Source: Sordaria brevicollis (lineage: Eukaryota > Ascomycota > Sordariomycetes > Sordariales > Sordariaceae). Taken from it: 64,000 nt of DNA. The notes beneath the pieces are model-generated. The model worked only from the letters and a program-made list of their open reading frames with translations. It ran no database searches and had not been told where the DNA came from. Below are positions 1 through 11,753 of the stretch, piece by piece. The stretch covers positions 682,001 to 746,000 of the forward strand of contig JAUTDP010000001.1 of assembly GCA_033439795.1 (NCBI GenBank), read 5' to 3'. Both the position numbers and the translations under genes were made by a program. How positions within the stretch are numbered: position 1 is the first letter of the stretch; every line of letters begins with the position of its first letter.

Positions 1-362
1 ACGTTGATGATTGATGCGCTCGAGTGCAAGTACGACTTTCGTTTTGTCAGTGATTATTCTAGAATTCCCTGAATTTGACACAATGGGTAATCCAGCATGT
101 CTAGCAAGTATCATAGAGCAGTATTGAGCAGAAGCATACCTCTATTGTTGTTTGGCTGATGACAACTTCATTGACTTCTTAATGGGTAACGTTTCTTGAT
201 TCATGAATTAACATCATCCGCAAATCCCCTTTTATGTTGTCTTGTTGTGCCGTCATGGGTATCTTTGTCCCGGTATATAACGAAGCCCTCCTCATACTGG
301 TCTGGCGGTTCATGTCACCCAACCTTGGCCGGATCCCTCTTCTCGGTCAACATACGGCCCAG
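1..362. other. 3' flank, no gene seen
   Basis: This is sequence downstream of the glycosyltransferase gene on the minus strand and probably includes its 3' UTR. The only open frame on either strand is a shadow that runs into the neighbouring coding region. I see no RNA gene or repeat. Confidence 0.6.
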
Positions 363-1932
363 TTAATACTCCAAGCAAACCATCTCCAACTCCCTCGCCA
401 GCTTACCATTAGGCCCACTGATCTTTCCCTCCACCTTGTTTCCCACAATCATCCACGGACTGAGGTTACACTTCCTCGTCGCCTTCTCCCATGACCAAGC
501 CATGCACTCGCTTCCCTTGTCATAGCACTTCCTTCCACAGTCTTCGGCCTTTTCAACGGCCTCTACCACCTCTACCTCCCCACCACCACCCGCATGATCC
601 CAATTCGCATACTCAACAGGCTTCGCCAACTCTTCAGCCGTCAACGTAGCCTGTCTCCAAGGCCTCGACATGCCATAGACATCCCAAATATCACTCCAAA
701 GCAACGGCTTGCTCACATTCCTCAAGCTTTCGCCGGCCTGATGCATCATCTCCGGCTGTCCCAACCCGTGAAATGTGATAATAGGGCAGCAGAATCTATC
801 GGGCAGGATCTTAGCCCACCGCGGACCTTCGCCACTAAACAGATGGCTGTACTCCTCATCAAGATATACCCCGGCCTTGATCAGCGTTCTGGCAAGCAGG
901 CGGTCGCCCCATGTTTCTGAAAGCGATTCGAGGTGGGCGGTGCGCACGGCAGGCGGGTTGTCGAGAATGAGGGCGGACATGGCGCCCTGTGACAGTATGA
1001 TGCCGGAGCCACCGTGGGCGAAGCGGACGCGGAAATCACCGACTGCGTTGCCGATGTAGTATGGGAGTTCGGAATCGAGGTGGGCGAGGAGGGGTTTGAG
1101 AGAAGGTTGGACGATGTAGGTGTCGTCGTCGACGAGGAGGTACCACTTCTTGTTGGGGAACTTGGAGTAGGCGAGTTCGAGGCCGGAGATGAACTGGTGA
1201 GATGAGTGTTAGCGGGTGTCAGCAGTGATGTAAGCTGGTGGAGGGACATACCTTGAGCGCATCAATCTCCCAGCCGGTGGATTTGGCGAGCTTGTCCGCC
1301 TCTCCTTGTCCATTTTCAATAGCTTCAGCAAACTCGAGGTATTTTCCAACTCGTGGGTAAGACAAGCTGGCGGCCGATCCCAACGAGCTCAAGGTCTGGT
1401 TGACAGCATTGTGAATTGGCAACAGCGTGCCGTGGTTATTGGCCTCTTGACCCGGCTTCGAGGCATAGTCTGCAATAACGAGGAAGTCACGGAACTCGTC
1501 GGAGTCGCTGAGAGCTTCGAACCAGGCGTTGACTCTGTTGTGGGTGCCGTATCCGGTCTTGACGATGACGACCGTGTCTGTGCCCAGATCGACTGGGTAT
1601 GCTGGTGGCGCGAACAGCCAACTCTCAACAGGATGTGAGTTGAGATAGTGCTGAAACTTCTTGACGTTAAATCGAATGCCTAGACGGACCAGGTTGTCGT
1701 ATGGAAGCATAATCCAGCCGACGATAAGGAGAGTCGCAAGGAAGACGAGCAAGTTGCGCAGTCTGCCAAAGGGACCGTATCGCATTCGGCGCATGAAGGA
1801 GCGCATCCTGTGCCGTATGGTGGGCGGTCGTCGTTCTTGGAGGAGGAAATCGTCTTCGGTCTCAAACTCCATGATCTTGACTCCTAGATCAGGGTCGCCG
1901 ATGACGACGGGGTGTTGTGAAGAGTGCTGCAT
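363..1932 (-). CDS. GT31/Fringe-like glycosyltransferase, type II membrane protein
   Basis: Two exons (1932..1252 and 1193..363) give 503 aa. The 58-bp intron has a GTATGT donor, a GCTAACAC branch point and a CAG acceptor, and both exons are in phase. Seen: a basic cytosolic N-terminus followed by one membrane segment at residues about 61-77, then a luminal domain with the metal-binding DDD motif in VDDDTY (residues 249-251). Four cysteines at 446, 450, 457 and 469 in a C-x3-C-x6-C-x11-C pattern near the C-terminus resemble a PAN/apple-like module. The type II topology and DDD motif are those of Golgi enzymes of the Fringe/beta-1,3-galactosyltransferase superfamily, which transfer a sugar from a nucleotide donor. 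The donor and acceptor sugars cannot be read from sequence. It is the first of three minus-strand genes for secretory-pathway products. The start is the ATG that opens the whole frame ahead of the membrane segment. Confidence 0.85.
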
Positions 1933-3154
1933 GGTGATGGACGTCTAAGGAGGGACTGCCCACGGTCGCATTGTTTTGTCGCCGTGTTTCGCAGCAGAGC
2001 ACAGCGTCAGCAGTTGTTGTCAGGATAATTCATTGGACCAAACACAGGTTGATCGCGACGAAAGGCGGGTAGCTAGCCTGGCATCTTCAACGGTTTGTTC
2101 ATGGGAAGTGATGGAAGAGAAATGGAAAGGACGAAAAAAAAGGAGGGGACCCGGCTGGGCAGCGGTCACTGGCGGATGCAGGTTGGCGGCAGGACGTCAA
2201 GGTGCCTGTTCTTGGCTCTGCAGGGTCGCACTTTGCTTTTCTCACGCGTCGCCGAGGAAATGAAAAGGCAGGAACGAAATCGCGACGTGATTGCCTGATA
2301 ATGATCGATCAATTACATACTTCATCAACGGAACGGATATCTCGGCTTCAATGATGATTGCTATTTGTGCCGTTTATTCTCCCTGAAAAAGCGCCCGAGT
2401 GATTGTCATTTGTGTTTGAATTTCCAAGGTTTCAAAGAACCAACAGCCTCAGACATTCATGTGCCACGGCGCCCCTAAGCCCTAAAAGAGATTGGCGTTT
2501 CTAGGCGTTTCTGGGCATGAAATCTCTCCGCATCTGCCATTTCTTTCCGTCCCCAAACCTCGGCTGCTTTTCACTCCTGTGTCGAAAAGTCTTCTATCTT
2601 TCACAGCTTTTATATCAAAGTCAAATGACATGTGCAACTGTTCCTGTCAACTCGTCGATCCTAGGAAGATTTCCCCGGATTTTCCCCTCATTTTCTCTTT
2701 TGCGGCAGTGACCGGCAGCTGATCCGCAGATACCGCGATGCGCTAAAACATGCCAGGTGGGGTCCCCTAACAACGACACAAGGGACGGCACGCCCAGCAA
2801 CGCCAACTTTGAACAAGCTCATCACAACACTTCTTGGCAGGAACAGCGTTGCTTTCCACCTTGCTTTCAATTTCTTCATGGAACTTGTAGCAGAAGAGCA
2901 TCATGAAAAATTTCTTGGGTCTGCGAGAAGCAAGATTAGAGGAACTCAACGCCGTAACAGAGGTCTCTCGAGCACCAAGTCAATCATCCCAAATGCTTCA
3001 ATGACGTCACCTCCAACCTCTTCCACAGCGGGCTGCCTACAAGCAGAGCCTCCTCTCATCCCAACCATCCCGTCTCACTCCCGCTCAACCTTAATGCTAA
3101 CCACGGCCCGCCCCGTCTTACTTCAACGACCGCCCCCCACCCCCAACTTCCACT
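1933..3154. other. intergenic, no gene recognised
   Basis: This 1.2 kb gap holds the upstream region of the glycosyltransferase and the 3' flank of the GH11 gene. Overlapping short frames on both strands are poor in C/G-ending codons and lack introns or a recognisable domain. The Pro-rich plus-strand frame at 3000-3340 is the antisense shadow of the Pro/Glu tail of the xylanase. Confidence 0.6.
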
Positions 3155-4030
3155 TCACATCCCTCCCACCACCACCGTCGTCGGCTCCGGCTGCGGCTCC
3201 GGCACCGGCTCCGTCACTACCGGCGTTTCCTTCGGCGCCACCCCAACCTCCACACTCGCCTTCCCACTACTATCCTGCCCCTCCACCGCCACAATCATAT
3301 AATTATGTCTCCCCATCTTCAACCCCTTCTCCTCCCACGCCCTAAAATGATTCCCCGTATTCACCACTCCCCCACCCGGCCTCTCGTCGTATCTAATACT
3401 CCAATACTGCGCAAAAGTAGCCGTGCCAATAATGCTTGGCTTGTTGACGCGCTTCTTGGTCATGATTTGGTAGACAGAACCGTCGGAGGTGAGGTTACCC
3501 AGGATTTTAGCCTCCGGGTTGTCGGACGGGTGGTGCGAGGAGTGGTGCGCTTCGATTATGTAGTACTCTACTAGGGGGGAGGTGGTCCAGCCGTAGATGG
3601 CTAGGTAGGCGTTGCCGGTGGGTTGGAAGAGGGAGGTGAAGGAGACGTTTCTGGACCGGTACATACTGCGTTAGTCGGGGTGCTTGCAAGATGTACGGGT
3701 TGGGGGAGAGGGTGTGGGACTACTGGAGGAAATGGGCGGGGGAGCTCAAAGACGTGGGAGTACAGAGGGAGGGTAAGTAGGGGTGAGAGAGGGAGAGAAA
3801 AAGACTAACCGATTACTACCAGTACTCCACCCCTTGCCAATCACAAAGTTTCCCTTGTCACCAGACCAGGTGATGTCGAACTTGCCCTCGGCTCCATTCT
3901 TGACGTTCAACTTGGGCTTGCCATCGGACCAGTTAGACCAGAAGTAGTTGGCCGCTGGAGCGGACGCTACGCCGATGATGGTAAGAGAGACGGCCAGGAG
4001 GCCGGCGAGGAGGGAGGTGAGGAGGAACAT
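3155..4030 (-). CDS. GH11 endo-1,4-beta-xylanase, secreted
   Basis: Exons 4030..3810 and 3650..3155 encode 238 aa. Residues 1 to about 24 form a signal peptide (hydrophobic, ending ASA). The N-terminal YFWSNWSDG strand, the nucleophile in PLVEYY (Glu102) and the acid/base in VAVEG (Glu197) are the hallmarks of the GH11 jelly-roll, so both catalytic glutamates are present. The enzyme should cut internal beta-1,4 bonds of xylan outside the cell. The intron starts GTTAGT; two in-frame acceptors exist. I chose the inner one (after CCGGTCCAG), which gives GSNRNVSF, the usual family spacing; the other would add MYRSR. The C-terminus is a short Pro/Glu/Val tail (PVPEPQPEP) after the catalytic domain. 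It looks like a linker, but no CBM1 cysteine module follows before the TGA. It is transcribed in the same direction as the DUF1996 gene upstream. Confidence 0.9.
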
Positions 4031-4923
4031 GTTGGCTGGTAGTCTTGCTGACAGTTACCAGTTACCGATGAGCTTTTACGATTCCGGAGTTAAACCTGGA
4101 CAAGTGGCTTGACGAAGGGATCAGGTTGTTTTTATACCGTCCTCATTGGTTCCGAAACCCCGACTACAGGATTAAACGGTCCTTCAGACGAGTGTGGTTC
4201 CCAACTACCGGCATCCAGAAGTCTGACCTAAAAAGAGCCAAGGCTGCTCAGCCTTCTTCGCCCTCCCATAATATTTCCCTTTTAATATTGATGTCTCTTT
4301 GGGGGGCGAGGATATACCAGCTTAGCACGCGCGAGAGGAGTGATCTTTTTCGTGGAAAAGATGCCATATGTTGGGCCTCCGCCCTCAACCACTCTATTTA
4401 GACTTTAGGCGGATGTCCGACACCGATCAGATGCACCCCAGATTTCGGCGGCGATTGGCGACGATAGCCGGCACTCATTTGTACTACCGGGTAATGTCTT
4501 GGGTTGCAACCCATGCTTTCTACCTCAGATCTGCCCTTGGTCTACCACTTTTTCTGCCAATGCTGTCTCTCCTATGCGTCCCAATAGGATGTTAGGGCTG
4601 CGGCGTCGCAGTCGAAGAAGTGAGCAAGTGCCGTTCTTGGCTTCTTTAACAACACGAAGTGCCATTATTCCAGGCCTCATGCCGGTGCCCAGATCTGCAT
4701 TGCGGGAGAAAGAACGCCATGCACTTAGTTTCAATAACACCCATGAGAACTTGCACTCACTTGTTGAGAACGTGTACTTCAGGTTCTTCGAAGCTGATCA
4801 TCATGTTGCTACAAATGAACGACTTGGTGAAAAGAAGGACAAAGGGGTATTCAACACATCGCAACTGAGTATCCACCTTCAAAACTCAGGTCAACAGGAA
4901 CAAGCGTCTCCCTATGCCGTTAA
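4031..4923. other. intergenic: GH11 promoter and DUF1996 3' flank
   Basis: Apart from the candidate TATA box I see only short frames without intron signals or codon bias. This interval should hold the regulatory sites of the xylanase gene. I did not find a convincing GGCTAA-type xylanase-activator site by eye. Confidence 0.5.
4130..4136 (-). promoter_or_regulatory. candidate TATA box of the GH11 gene
   Basis: On the minus strand this reads TATAAAA in the context GGTATAAAAACA, 100 bp upstream of the GH11 start codon. That spacing suits a TATA box with a short 5' UTR in a strongly induced fungal gene. No other TATA-like word lies closer to the start. Confidence 0.45.
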
Positions 4924-6091
4924 TCACTCCTTCATCGGATGTCCCGCCATTCCCGGCAACTCCTTCAACCACCCATCCGTGTTCTCATTCACCACGCTCT
5001 TCACCGTGCACTTGTTGGCCTGGGCGAACGCTTGCGTCTTAAGCCCGTTGCACGACGGCCCGAAGCACCGGTTATCCATTGCGTGCTGCAGCCTGTCACC
5101 CTCCCATCCAAAGACGTAATCACCATGCTGTCCGTACCCAGTGGGATCTCCGTTGCTGAGCACAAATGGCTGGCTGCCATCAGTGGGCCAGTCGGCCTTG
5201 TTGTTGAACTGGCGAGTGTCCCATACTACCTCGTAGTGCACCTGCGGGATCTTGATGGGGTGGGACGAAGGGCACTTGGCATCCACGACGGCGAAGGGAG
5301 CAGGACCGGAAGCCGGGTGGGCGACATGCTCCGTGTGCGAGGGGGAATCAAGATTCTTGCCGTCCCAGCAGATGGGAAAGATGACACTCGACCGAATACC
5401 GCCCGGGCAGGGTTGCTTGGGGAACGTCTCCGTATCGCGCTGAGGGTCCTGGCATGGGGCGTAGGTGTTGCCGCCAAAGTTGGGGCCCGTGTAGCACCGG
5501 TAGCAGGATTGCGTATTCTTGCCGTAGCCAGTGGATTTACGGCGATTGGGTTCTCCGGAGAACATACGGAAGCCGGGCTTGAAGGCCGTGACGGTCTTGG
5601 GGCCCGGTGCGGTGTAGTAGACCGTTATGCCAGCGTTAGCGGCGCCGATCTGGTCATTGACCATCTGGGGAACGCGCTTGTAGGTGCCGTTGCGCGCCCG
5701 GAAGTAGACGTTGGCGGTCCAGTAGTTGGAAAAGTCCTCAGAGAAGGTGCACGAGGTGCATGTCGCGAGCTTGGAGATGTCGGCGTTGGGGCCTGAGGGC
5801 ATGGTTGCGTTGAAGGCGTTCTGTTAGGTGTCAGTGTGGGTAACCGCTGAGGAGACACACGGTAAACATACGCCGCCGACAACTTGATGGACGTGGGAAG
5901 AGGGAAGCATTCCTGGTTCGACGAGTCTGTGGAGAAGCGTTAGTATCGTCCCTGGTGGGAAGTCAGGAGGTGAATACTCACGGATCAATACGGTCAATGA
6001 CTGCTTGCGAGCAGCCAAACCGCAACATGGTCATCGAATACCCTTGGGCCTGAACGGCCGCCGCAAAGGAGAGTGCTCCCAACCAGTACAT
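4924..6091 (-). CDS. DUF1996 secreted protein
   Basis: Three exons (6091..5982, 5926..5872, 5820..4924) encode 353 aa; the introns (55 and 51 bp) have GTGAGT and GTATGT donors and CAG acceptors, and all phases fit. The start MYWLGALSF opens a signal peptide ending near VQAQG. The mature part begins with the DUF1996 signature: LRFGCSQ, then VIDRIDPLVEPG, then HVHQVVGG and NAFNATM. Further conserved blocks are SCTF, YFRARNGTY, CWDGKNLDSP, HYEVVWDT and the C-terminal GDYVFGWE. About ten cysteines suggest an extracellular disulfide-stabilised fold. The family is common in fungal secretomes, sometimes fused to WSC domains, and has no established enzymatic role. Here no WSC domain follows. Its position between a GH11 gene and a GH10-like gene hints at a wall-polysaccharide context, which is inference. 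Confidence 0.9.
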
Positions 6092-9000
6092 GTTGATGAT
6101 GGTGACGATGGTCTGGAAAACTGATGGCAGTTGAACGTAAAGACTGGAGAAGATTCTTGATCCAGAGGGCTCTGGCGTTGACAAGATGAGTCGAAGCGAG
6201 CACTGCCAGGACTCTTAAACATGTCCAAGGTCCATCGATCAGGTTGTCGTCATCGACCAATCTTGGTTCTGCCATCATCAGAGAGTATCGCCCAAGTGCG
6301 TATCGCTCGCAAGTGCCGGTTCGCGATCTGTCCCGGAGTGGGGGCTCTCGATATTGCGAAGCATTTATGCGTGCCTATCGGAGGCCGAGGTCAATATCGA
6401 TGTTGTCGATCGGAAGCATTTTGCCGGATCTTCATGTAGCGCTCCAATCCCCAGTCGTAGAGAAAGATGAAGACATGACTGCCATGTGATCTCGACTTGG
6501 CAATCTGTTCGAAAGCAATATGTTAGAATCGATGAATTGATAAGAGATGGGGCGGAAATGGAGGGTCGAATACTTGATGGTTCTTGGCCAGGTGTTTAGG
6601 AGAGAGTAGATTGTGGAACATGGAAGGTCAAGCGATTGGATATGCTCCCATTATTTCCATGCTGCTGTCGACTGCCCGAGTTTTGCCTGCGCGCGGAGCC
6701 CAGGATATTCAGGACCGTGTGGATGTAGTACGGGAGAAGGCTGTCGCATTGGGCATCGTCACTTCTTCGACTTGGAAATCAGGCGTTGCCAGTTGTGATG
6801 TTATTCGGAAACGCTTTGGCAACACACTGCATTAGAAGCCCAGATGCTATCACAAAAGAGAGGAAGTTGAACTTTCAAAGGCCCAATCGTGTGCATTTTG
6901 CGCATCGTCAATCGGCCTTCGAAGATTCTGTACAAGTGGAGGGAAGGAGGGTTGTTCGTACCTGCCTCAAGTTGAATGCCGCCCAGCAGTTTCGACTGGT
7001 GGCGGCAAGCGTCCACAGCTGCCGGCGGATAGTTCCTGCATGATGCAGGTCCTTTTATGGGCAAGCACGATGATCAAGCCCCACAGGTTCCCAGCACCAA
7101 GTCCAGGACATTTCCATGCCATCATTCCAGAGATACCTTTTGTATCAGATGGATGGTCGGACTTCCAGATAGCGACAGCAGGATTTGGTCAAGCTTCAAC
7201 TCATTTGGATGTTCCCAACAGCAGTGAGTTTTTCCCAACACTACCTAGCATTACATTGCAGTTTATCAACCCATATGATGACGGGACGCAATCTAATCAA
7301 GGCGGCGCCGACCGAGCAGGTGGCTGATGATGCACCAGGCGGTATGCGACTGGAATCTTGAACGAAAGGAACCAACTTCTTCTCATCACTCGCGTAAGTC
7401 GCGCCCCCAAAGACAACAGTTGATGGTCTTCCAATCTTCAAGTCCGAGGTTGTACTTCCAGCAGACGTGAAGAGCTTTTCCCTTGATGAGGGTCAACGAG
7501 TAAGTAGATGCAGTAGTATCAAGACGGATCATCATCATCAGGATCATGAACTGTTTCTTTCCTCTTCTTCATCTGAGACTTCCTCTTCTCCACCAAAACT
7601 AGAGTCGATGACGCGCAATATTCTGTGATAAATTGTGTAGGGTCACACGTGCCGCAACAAACTCATAGCCCACGTCAAGTCCTTAACCCACAACAGCCAC
7701 GACCCTCATCCCCCACAACTACCTCTAGAGAAGCTCGGCAACATCCCCAGAATGCTTGTTGAACTGATGGTATACTCCATGGCTTCCAAGTGAATGCTGT
7801 ATTGCAAGCATGAGGGAAGCTGACAACCATCAGAACAGGATATTCCGGGCCACGCAACGCCGTGAGACATGTCCTGGCACAAGTGAACGTTCCATATCTT
7901 ATTATGTCTACCTACAAAATAAAGGCCCCGGGCCGAGCAGTGGCTGCACTTAATCTTCATTCTTCAACGAACGTCGCTTCACACAATATATCGTATTCTC
8001 CTCTTCTGTCTGCTATGCCAAACATCACAGAATAGGTTGGTGCGTGACTTGGAAAACAGGTCTTTGCCTCTCTGACAGCACCGTCCTCGGGGACTATCTC
8101 GTCAGCTGAGACCATCGCCACCAGCGCAAGACCAGAAGGAAGGAGGACGGGATGTACGGACTACGGGGGCCATGGTGCTTCATTTGTCATGACGGAAGGG
8201 GCTGGATGTCCTGAGTGAACCAACCCCAGGGAAGAAGGAAAAAGACCGCACGCGCGGAACTCGGAATAGATCAGGCTTCCCTTCGGCCTGGTCGTTGTCT
8301 ACAATAGGATTTTCTTGTGGTGCGTGATCTTCTGCACCCTTGGTCGAGACTTGCCGTGTATATTGGGAAAGACGTCCGCTTGGCTTTGGCGTAGTCCGAG
8401 AAGCGAGAACCTGGGATGCCAGCACTCCCTTTCTTATGGGATAGTCCGTTCCAGTGCCAATGTAGATGTAGGGAGTGTGGCCCGGCGTGCTTCTCGACGA
8501 CGAGGAGTTAAGTGCCACTCACCAATGACGAACATGGTCGAGTGGATAAACGAGCTCGCCGTACGCGTATCAGTCATCACGGCTCACTCTCAACGCAAAT
8601 GTCACACAAGAAGTCGACTATTTTGACGTGGAAAAGACAAACACATGGTTCGGAACCAGCACAAAGTCTCGTATCTGTCTCACCATGGCCATCATCACCA
8701 CGGCAGTCTCCTGCAGCTTTTAAACTTGGTGTTCATTTGGTGGAGGGCTTGGGTTACCTCTAGGTAGGTAGCTCAAAAGGCCAACCAAGGAACAGAACAC
8801 TTTCTTCTCGACAAAGATGCGGTGGTGACAGAGGTTTGTCGCCTGGACGGTTGACACCGACCATGACGCGCTGAGGCTGTGGTTGAGGGGGGCTTGCTCC
8901 TTTGGAGCGCGTCTCGCTGATCTGGGCAGGTATAGGCAACACATGGACTATAGGCAAACACGAGATCACTGAGATTTTGACCGCGTGATAAGCTTCATTT

Positions 9001-9307
9001 CATCCCAAGTCGTATCTCATGTACTTCCTCGACGTGTAAAGCAAACAGAGTAGAATAAGCACACGTCGTTACTGATAGCACAGAATAGGCAACGCTGATT
9101 TCAATATACTGATTTCAAGATGAGACGAGATAGTTGCTTCCTATATCTTGATCGTCTACACACTTTCCTTCTCCTCCTCTTCTTCTTTCCTTCTTCAAGC
9201 AACAAAGTTTCTCAAACTTGCTCTGCGCTCCCAGTTACTTTTTTTTTAAGAAAAAAAAAAAACAACAACAACAACGACACCAACAACAACAACACAAGCA
9301 GCCAACC
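6092..9307. other. long intergenic region, no gene recognised
   Basis: These 3.2 kb contain many small frames on both strands, the longest being 112 codons on the minus strand at 8180-8518. None has a recognisable domain, a consistent third-position C/G bias or a credible exon structure. The first kilobase is the upstream region of the DUF1996 gene, and the last few hundred bases are the promoter and 5' UTR of the small gene at 9308. A non-coding transcript is possible but nothing in the sequence shows one. Confidence 0.5.
9241..9295 (+). repeat. T-run, A-run and CAA microsatellite in a 5' leader
   Basis: A T-run is followed by an uninterrupted A-run and then AAC/CAA triplets, ending 12 bases before the start codon at 9308. 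CAA-rich leaders are typical of well-translated, unstructured fungal 5' UTRs. Confidence 0.7.
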
Positions 9308-10031
9308 ATGGCTTCCCTCCTTCGCCGCCTTGCCGGCTTTACTTTCAAGCTGGCGGTGATCCCCATCACCATCGCGTAAGTGCCATCCAGATCTGAGTTC
9401 ATCCACAGCTCACCTCACCTTCCTCCTTCTCCAGCCCCATCATTTCCCCCCCGCTGTGATGACTTCGTGCCGTTTTCCGACTGAGCTCAAGCTGACATTT
9501 TTTTCCCCCTCCTCTAGCGAGACCGTCGCCGCGCCTCTTCGTGAGGCTACCATGACCGTGGCGGCCACCGCCATGAAGTGGCTCTCTGCCGTGCTGGGTC
9601 TCCCGGCCTTGCCCGTGCCTTTCGTCAGAGAGGTATGTAGAATCTGCTCGGCTCAATTCCCCACCTGGTTTCTTCGAGGTTATCGTTGCCTGTTTCCTGT
9701 TCTTTCGCTTTGCCTCAGCTCTTGGGGCTAGTCACCAGACGGCAGCAGTACCACTACTCTCTTCTTCTGAGGCCATCCCGTCCCTCTCTTTTATTATTTT
9801 CCAACTTTGTGGCCTGTGATATATCACATTCCACTTTCTGATGCTAACCTCAACCAACAACAGGCTCTCACTGCCGCCCCCGGCTCCGGGCTCCCAGGAG
9901 CCACCCTCGAGAACCCCGCCGCTGCCGCCCGTCGTTTTGGGCCCTCCCTGCCGGAGGGATCAAGAGAGGGGGACGTTTTTAGGAGGGAGAGGGAGAGGAT
10001 GAGGTTGGGGATGACGCCGGTGTACGAGTAG
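9308..10031 (+). CDS. small conserved-looking protein of unknown function
   Basis: Three exons (9308..9375, 9518..9632, 9864..10031) join in phase to give 116 aa. Donors are GTAAGT and GTATGT; acceptors are CTAG and CAG, the last preceded by a GCTAACC branch. The start MASLLRRLAG lies in an ACCATGG context. The N-terminal half alternates basic and hydrophobic residues (LLRRLAGFTFKLAVIP), then an amphipathic/hydrophobic stretch KWLSAVLGLPALPVPFV; the C-terminus is Arg/Glu-rich (RRERERMRLG). An Arg-rich amphipathic start without acidic residues would suit a mitochondrial presequence, but this is inference. I do not recognise the family. The same-phase small exons with C/G-rich third positions argue that it is real. 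Confidence 0.65.
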
Positions 10032-11753
10032 GAGGGGGGAGGGAGAGGGGGAGTGCCTGCGGGCAGGAGGAGGGATGGAGGGGTTAAGGGAGGGAGAGAG
10101 GAGTTTGCTTGGGCCTGAGGCCGTGATACCCTTGCCCTTAAAGGGCTGATGATGATTCCGGAAATACATTTTTTTATCTTTTGTCGTCCACTGGGAGTTG
10201 ACGGTGCCGTGAAATGCTTTGGGAGTGACTTGAAAGGTGTGATGAAATTCTTCCAATGATATGCGTGATGGGTATGAAAGACTTTTGATATGTTCGATGC
10301 GCATGTGTTGTAGGTTTGACCTACCTTTTGAATTGCCGTACTAACACCAAGACTTCGCCGAAATCCTTCATGTTGTGCTCGGGGGATGTCTTCGTCGAGT
10401 GTCCTACCTTTGCCTATCATCTCTTCGCTTCTTTCTCTCGTTCCTCTTATTGGCCTGTCTTCTTCGGTTTTTGACAGCGTTTCCTTATTTCCTCGCTGTG
10501 CGAGGAGTCTTGCCTGCGCCGGGCTCAGCGTTGGAGCCGGGTCTGGCTGAAGATCGAGGGGCTGGATGGTTGGTAGAGCCTCTGTGGGAAGGTGATAATA
10601 GATCAAGCATAATGAGAGAAGGGAACCAATGCAAAATTGAAGGAGAGGTGATTGGGTAAGACAAAGCAAAGAGATTGAACATGCAACTGTGTACATTGAA
10701 CAGATTCGATCGTGTTGTGGTTCTGAAGTGGTCGAGATGAGAATGACAATGTGGAAAAGAGTACCTTGAAGCTGGATGTTCGCTATCAATCGAGGTCTCT
10801 GGATTGCCAGATTGTGATGTGAAAGAAGTCTTTGAGAGTTCTGAAGATTGTTCCAAGCCAGATCACACCTTTTCCCGACATTTCTTTGCAAAGGGCAAGA
10901 CGTTGGCGTTGAGTGTCCGCGCCCGGGGTTATACCTGCCCCATGCATTCAAGTGGGTCCCGGCCATCAAGGTACCCGCCCCGCCCGGCGCCGCAGCCCGG
11001 GCATGAGCACCTTCCGTGACGACGAACCTCTCGATTGCCAATCTCACTTGAATGTCCCAAGACGCAGGCTTGAACTGAAGAAGATTTCCGGCACAAAGTT
11101 GTTAACTCAACAACCTGAGCAGGCCAACCCATATGACCGTCGGTCTTGTGCCATCTGTGGTATTTCCGAGGTAGCACTCCAGCGCACGGACGCTATCAAC
11201 ACCATGCCCCCGGATCATCATCAGCCAAGCCTCTTCCCGCTCTGAAACACCGAACAAGGTCAGTGCTCAAGACGGGGTACGTTTCATGGAACGCCATCAA
11301 AACGATCTCGCCTTCAAACAAAACCAAAGAGCTAAATGGATGGCTTGCGCCCTTCGAAGCGATCGCTTTCTGCAACTACCAAACGGCAATTTGGACCGGA
11401 ATGGATTGGTGCGGCGAGGGATAGGAGTTGGCGAAACGTTTTGGACGTCAGGTCACGATGAAACTTCACACAACCCACGTGTGATCGGTTGGCAACTATA
11501 AACGATGGCCGGGGGAGAAACACGATGACGGAAACAAGCGGACTGGGCCAAGACCCCGACGATCATAAGATCTATCATAAGAACTTGAAGATCATAGCTG
11601 GCGATAAGTATTCGCTCTTGGCCTCCGGAAAAAGTTACTATTATCATCCTGCTCTTCGAAAACCAGTCCGTTGTTACAGCAGTCTCGTTATACTTTCAAT
11701 CTTCAACTTTGTTCACGAACTTCCGTTGGACCCTACCACCAACCACATCAGAT
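10032..11753. other. intergenic: 3' flank and GH10-like promoter
   Basis: This 1.7 kb contains no recognisable gene on the plus strand. A 407-codon open frame runs on the minus strand from 11047 to 9824, overlapping exon 3 of the small gene; it has no domain and no coding-type codon use and is treated as fortuitous. The last 300 bp form the upstream region of the GH10-like gene. Confidence 0.5.

Noticed and set aside
2809..3345. 178-codon plus-strand frame, Pro-rich at its end
   Set aside because: It is the antisense shadow of the GH11 C-terminal Pro/Glu tail and downstream flank; no intron signals or domain.
4939..5796. 285-codon plus-strand frame
   Set aside because: Fully antisense to the DUF1996 exon, whose family motifs and introns are clear.
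8180..8518. 112-codon minus-strand frame
   Set aside because: Isolated, without domain, coding bias or intron; chance open frame in a 3-kb gap.
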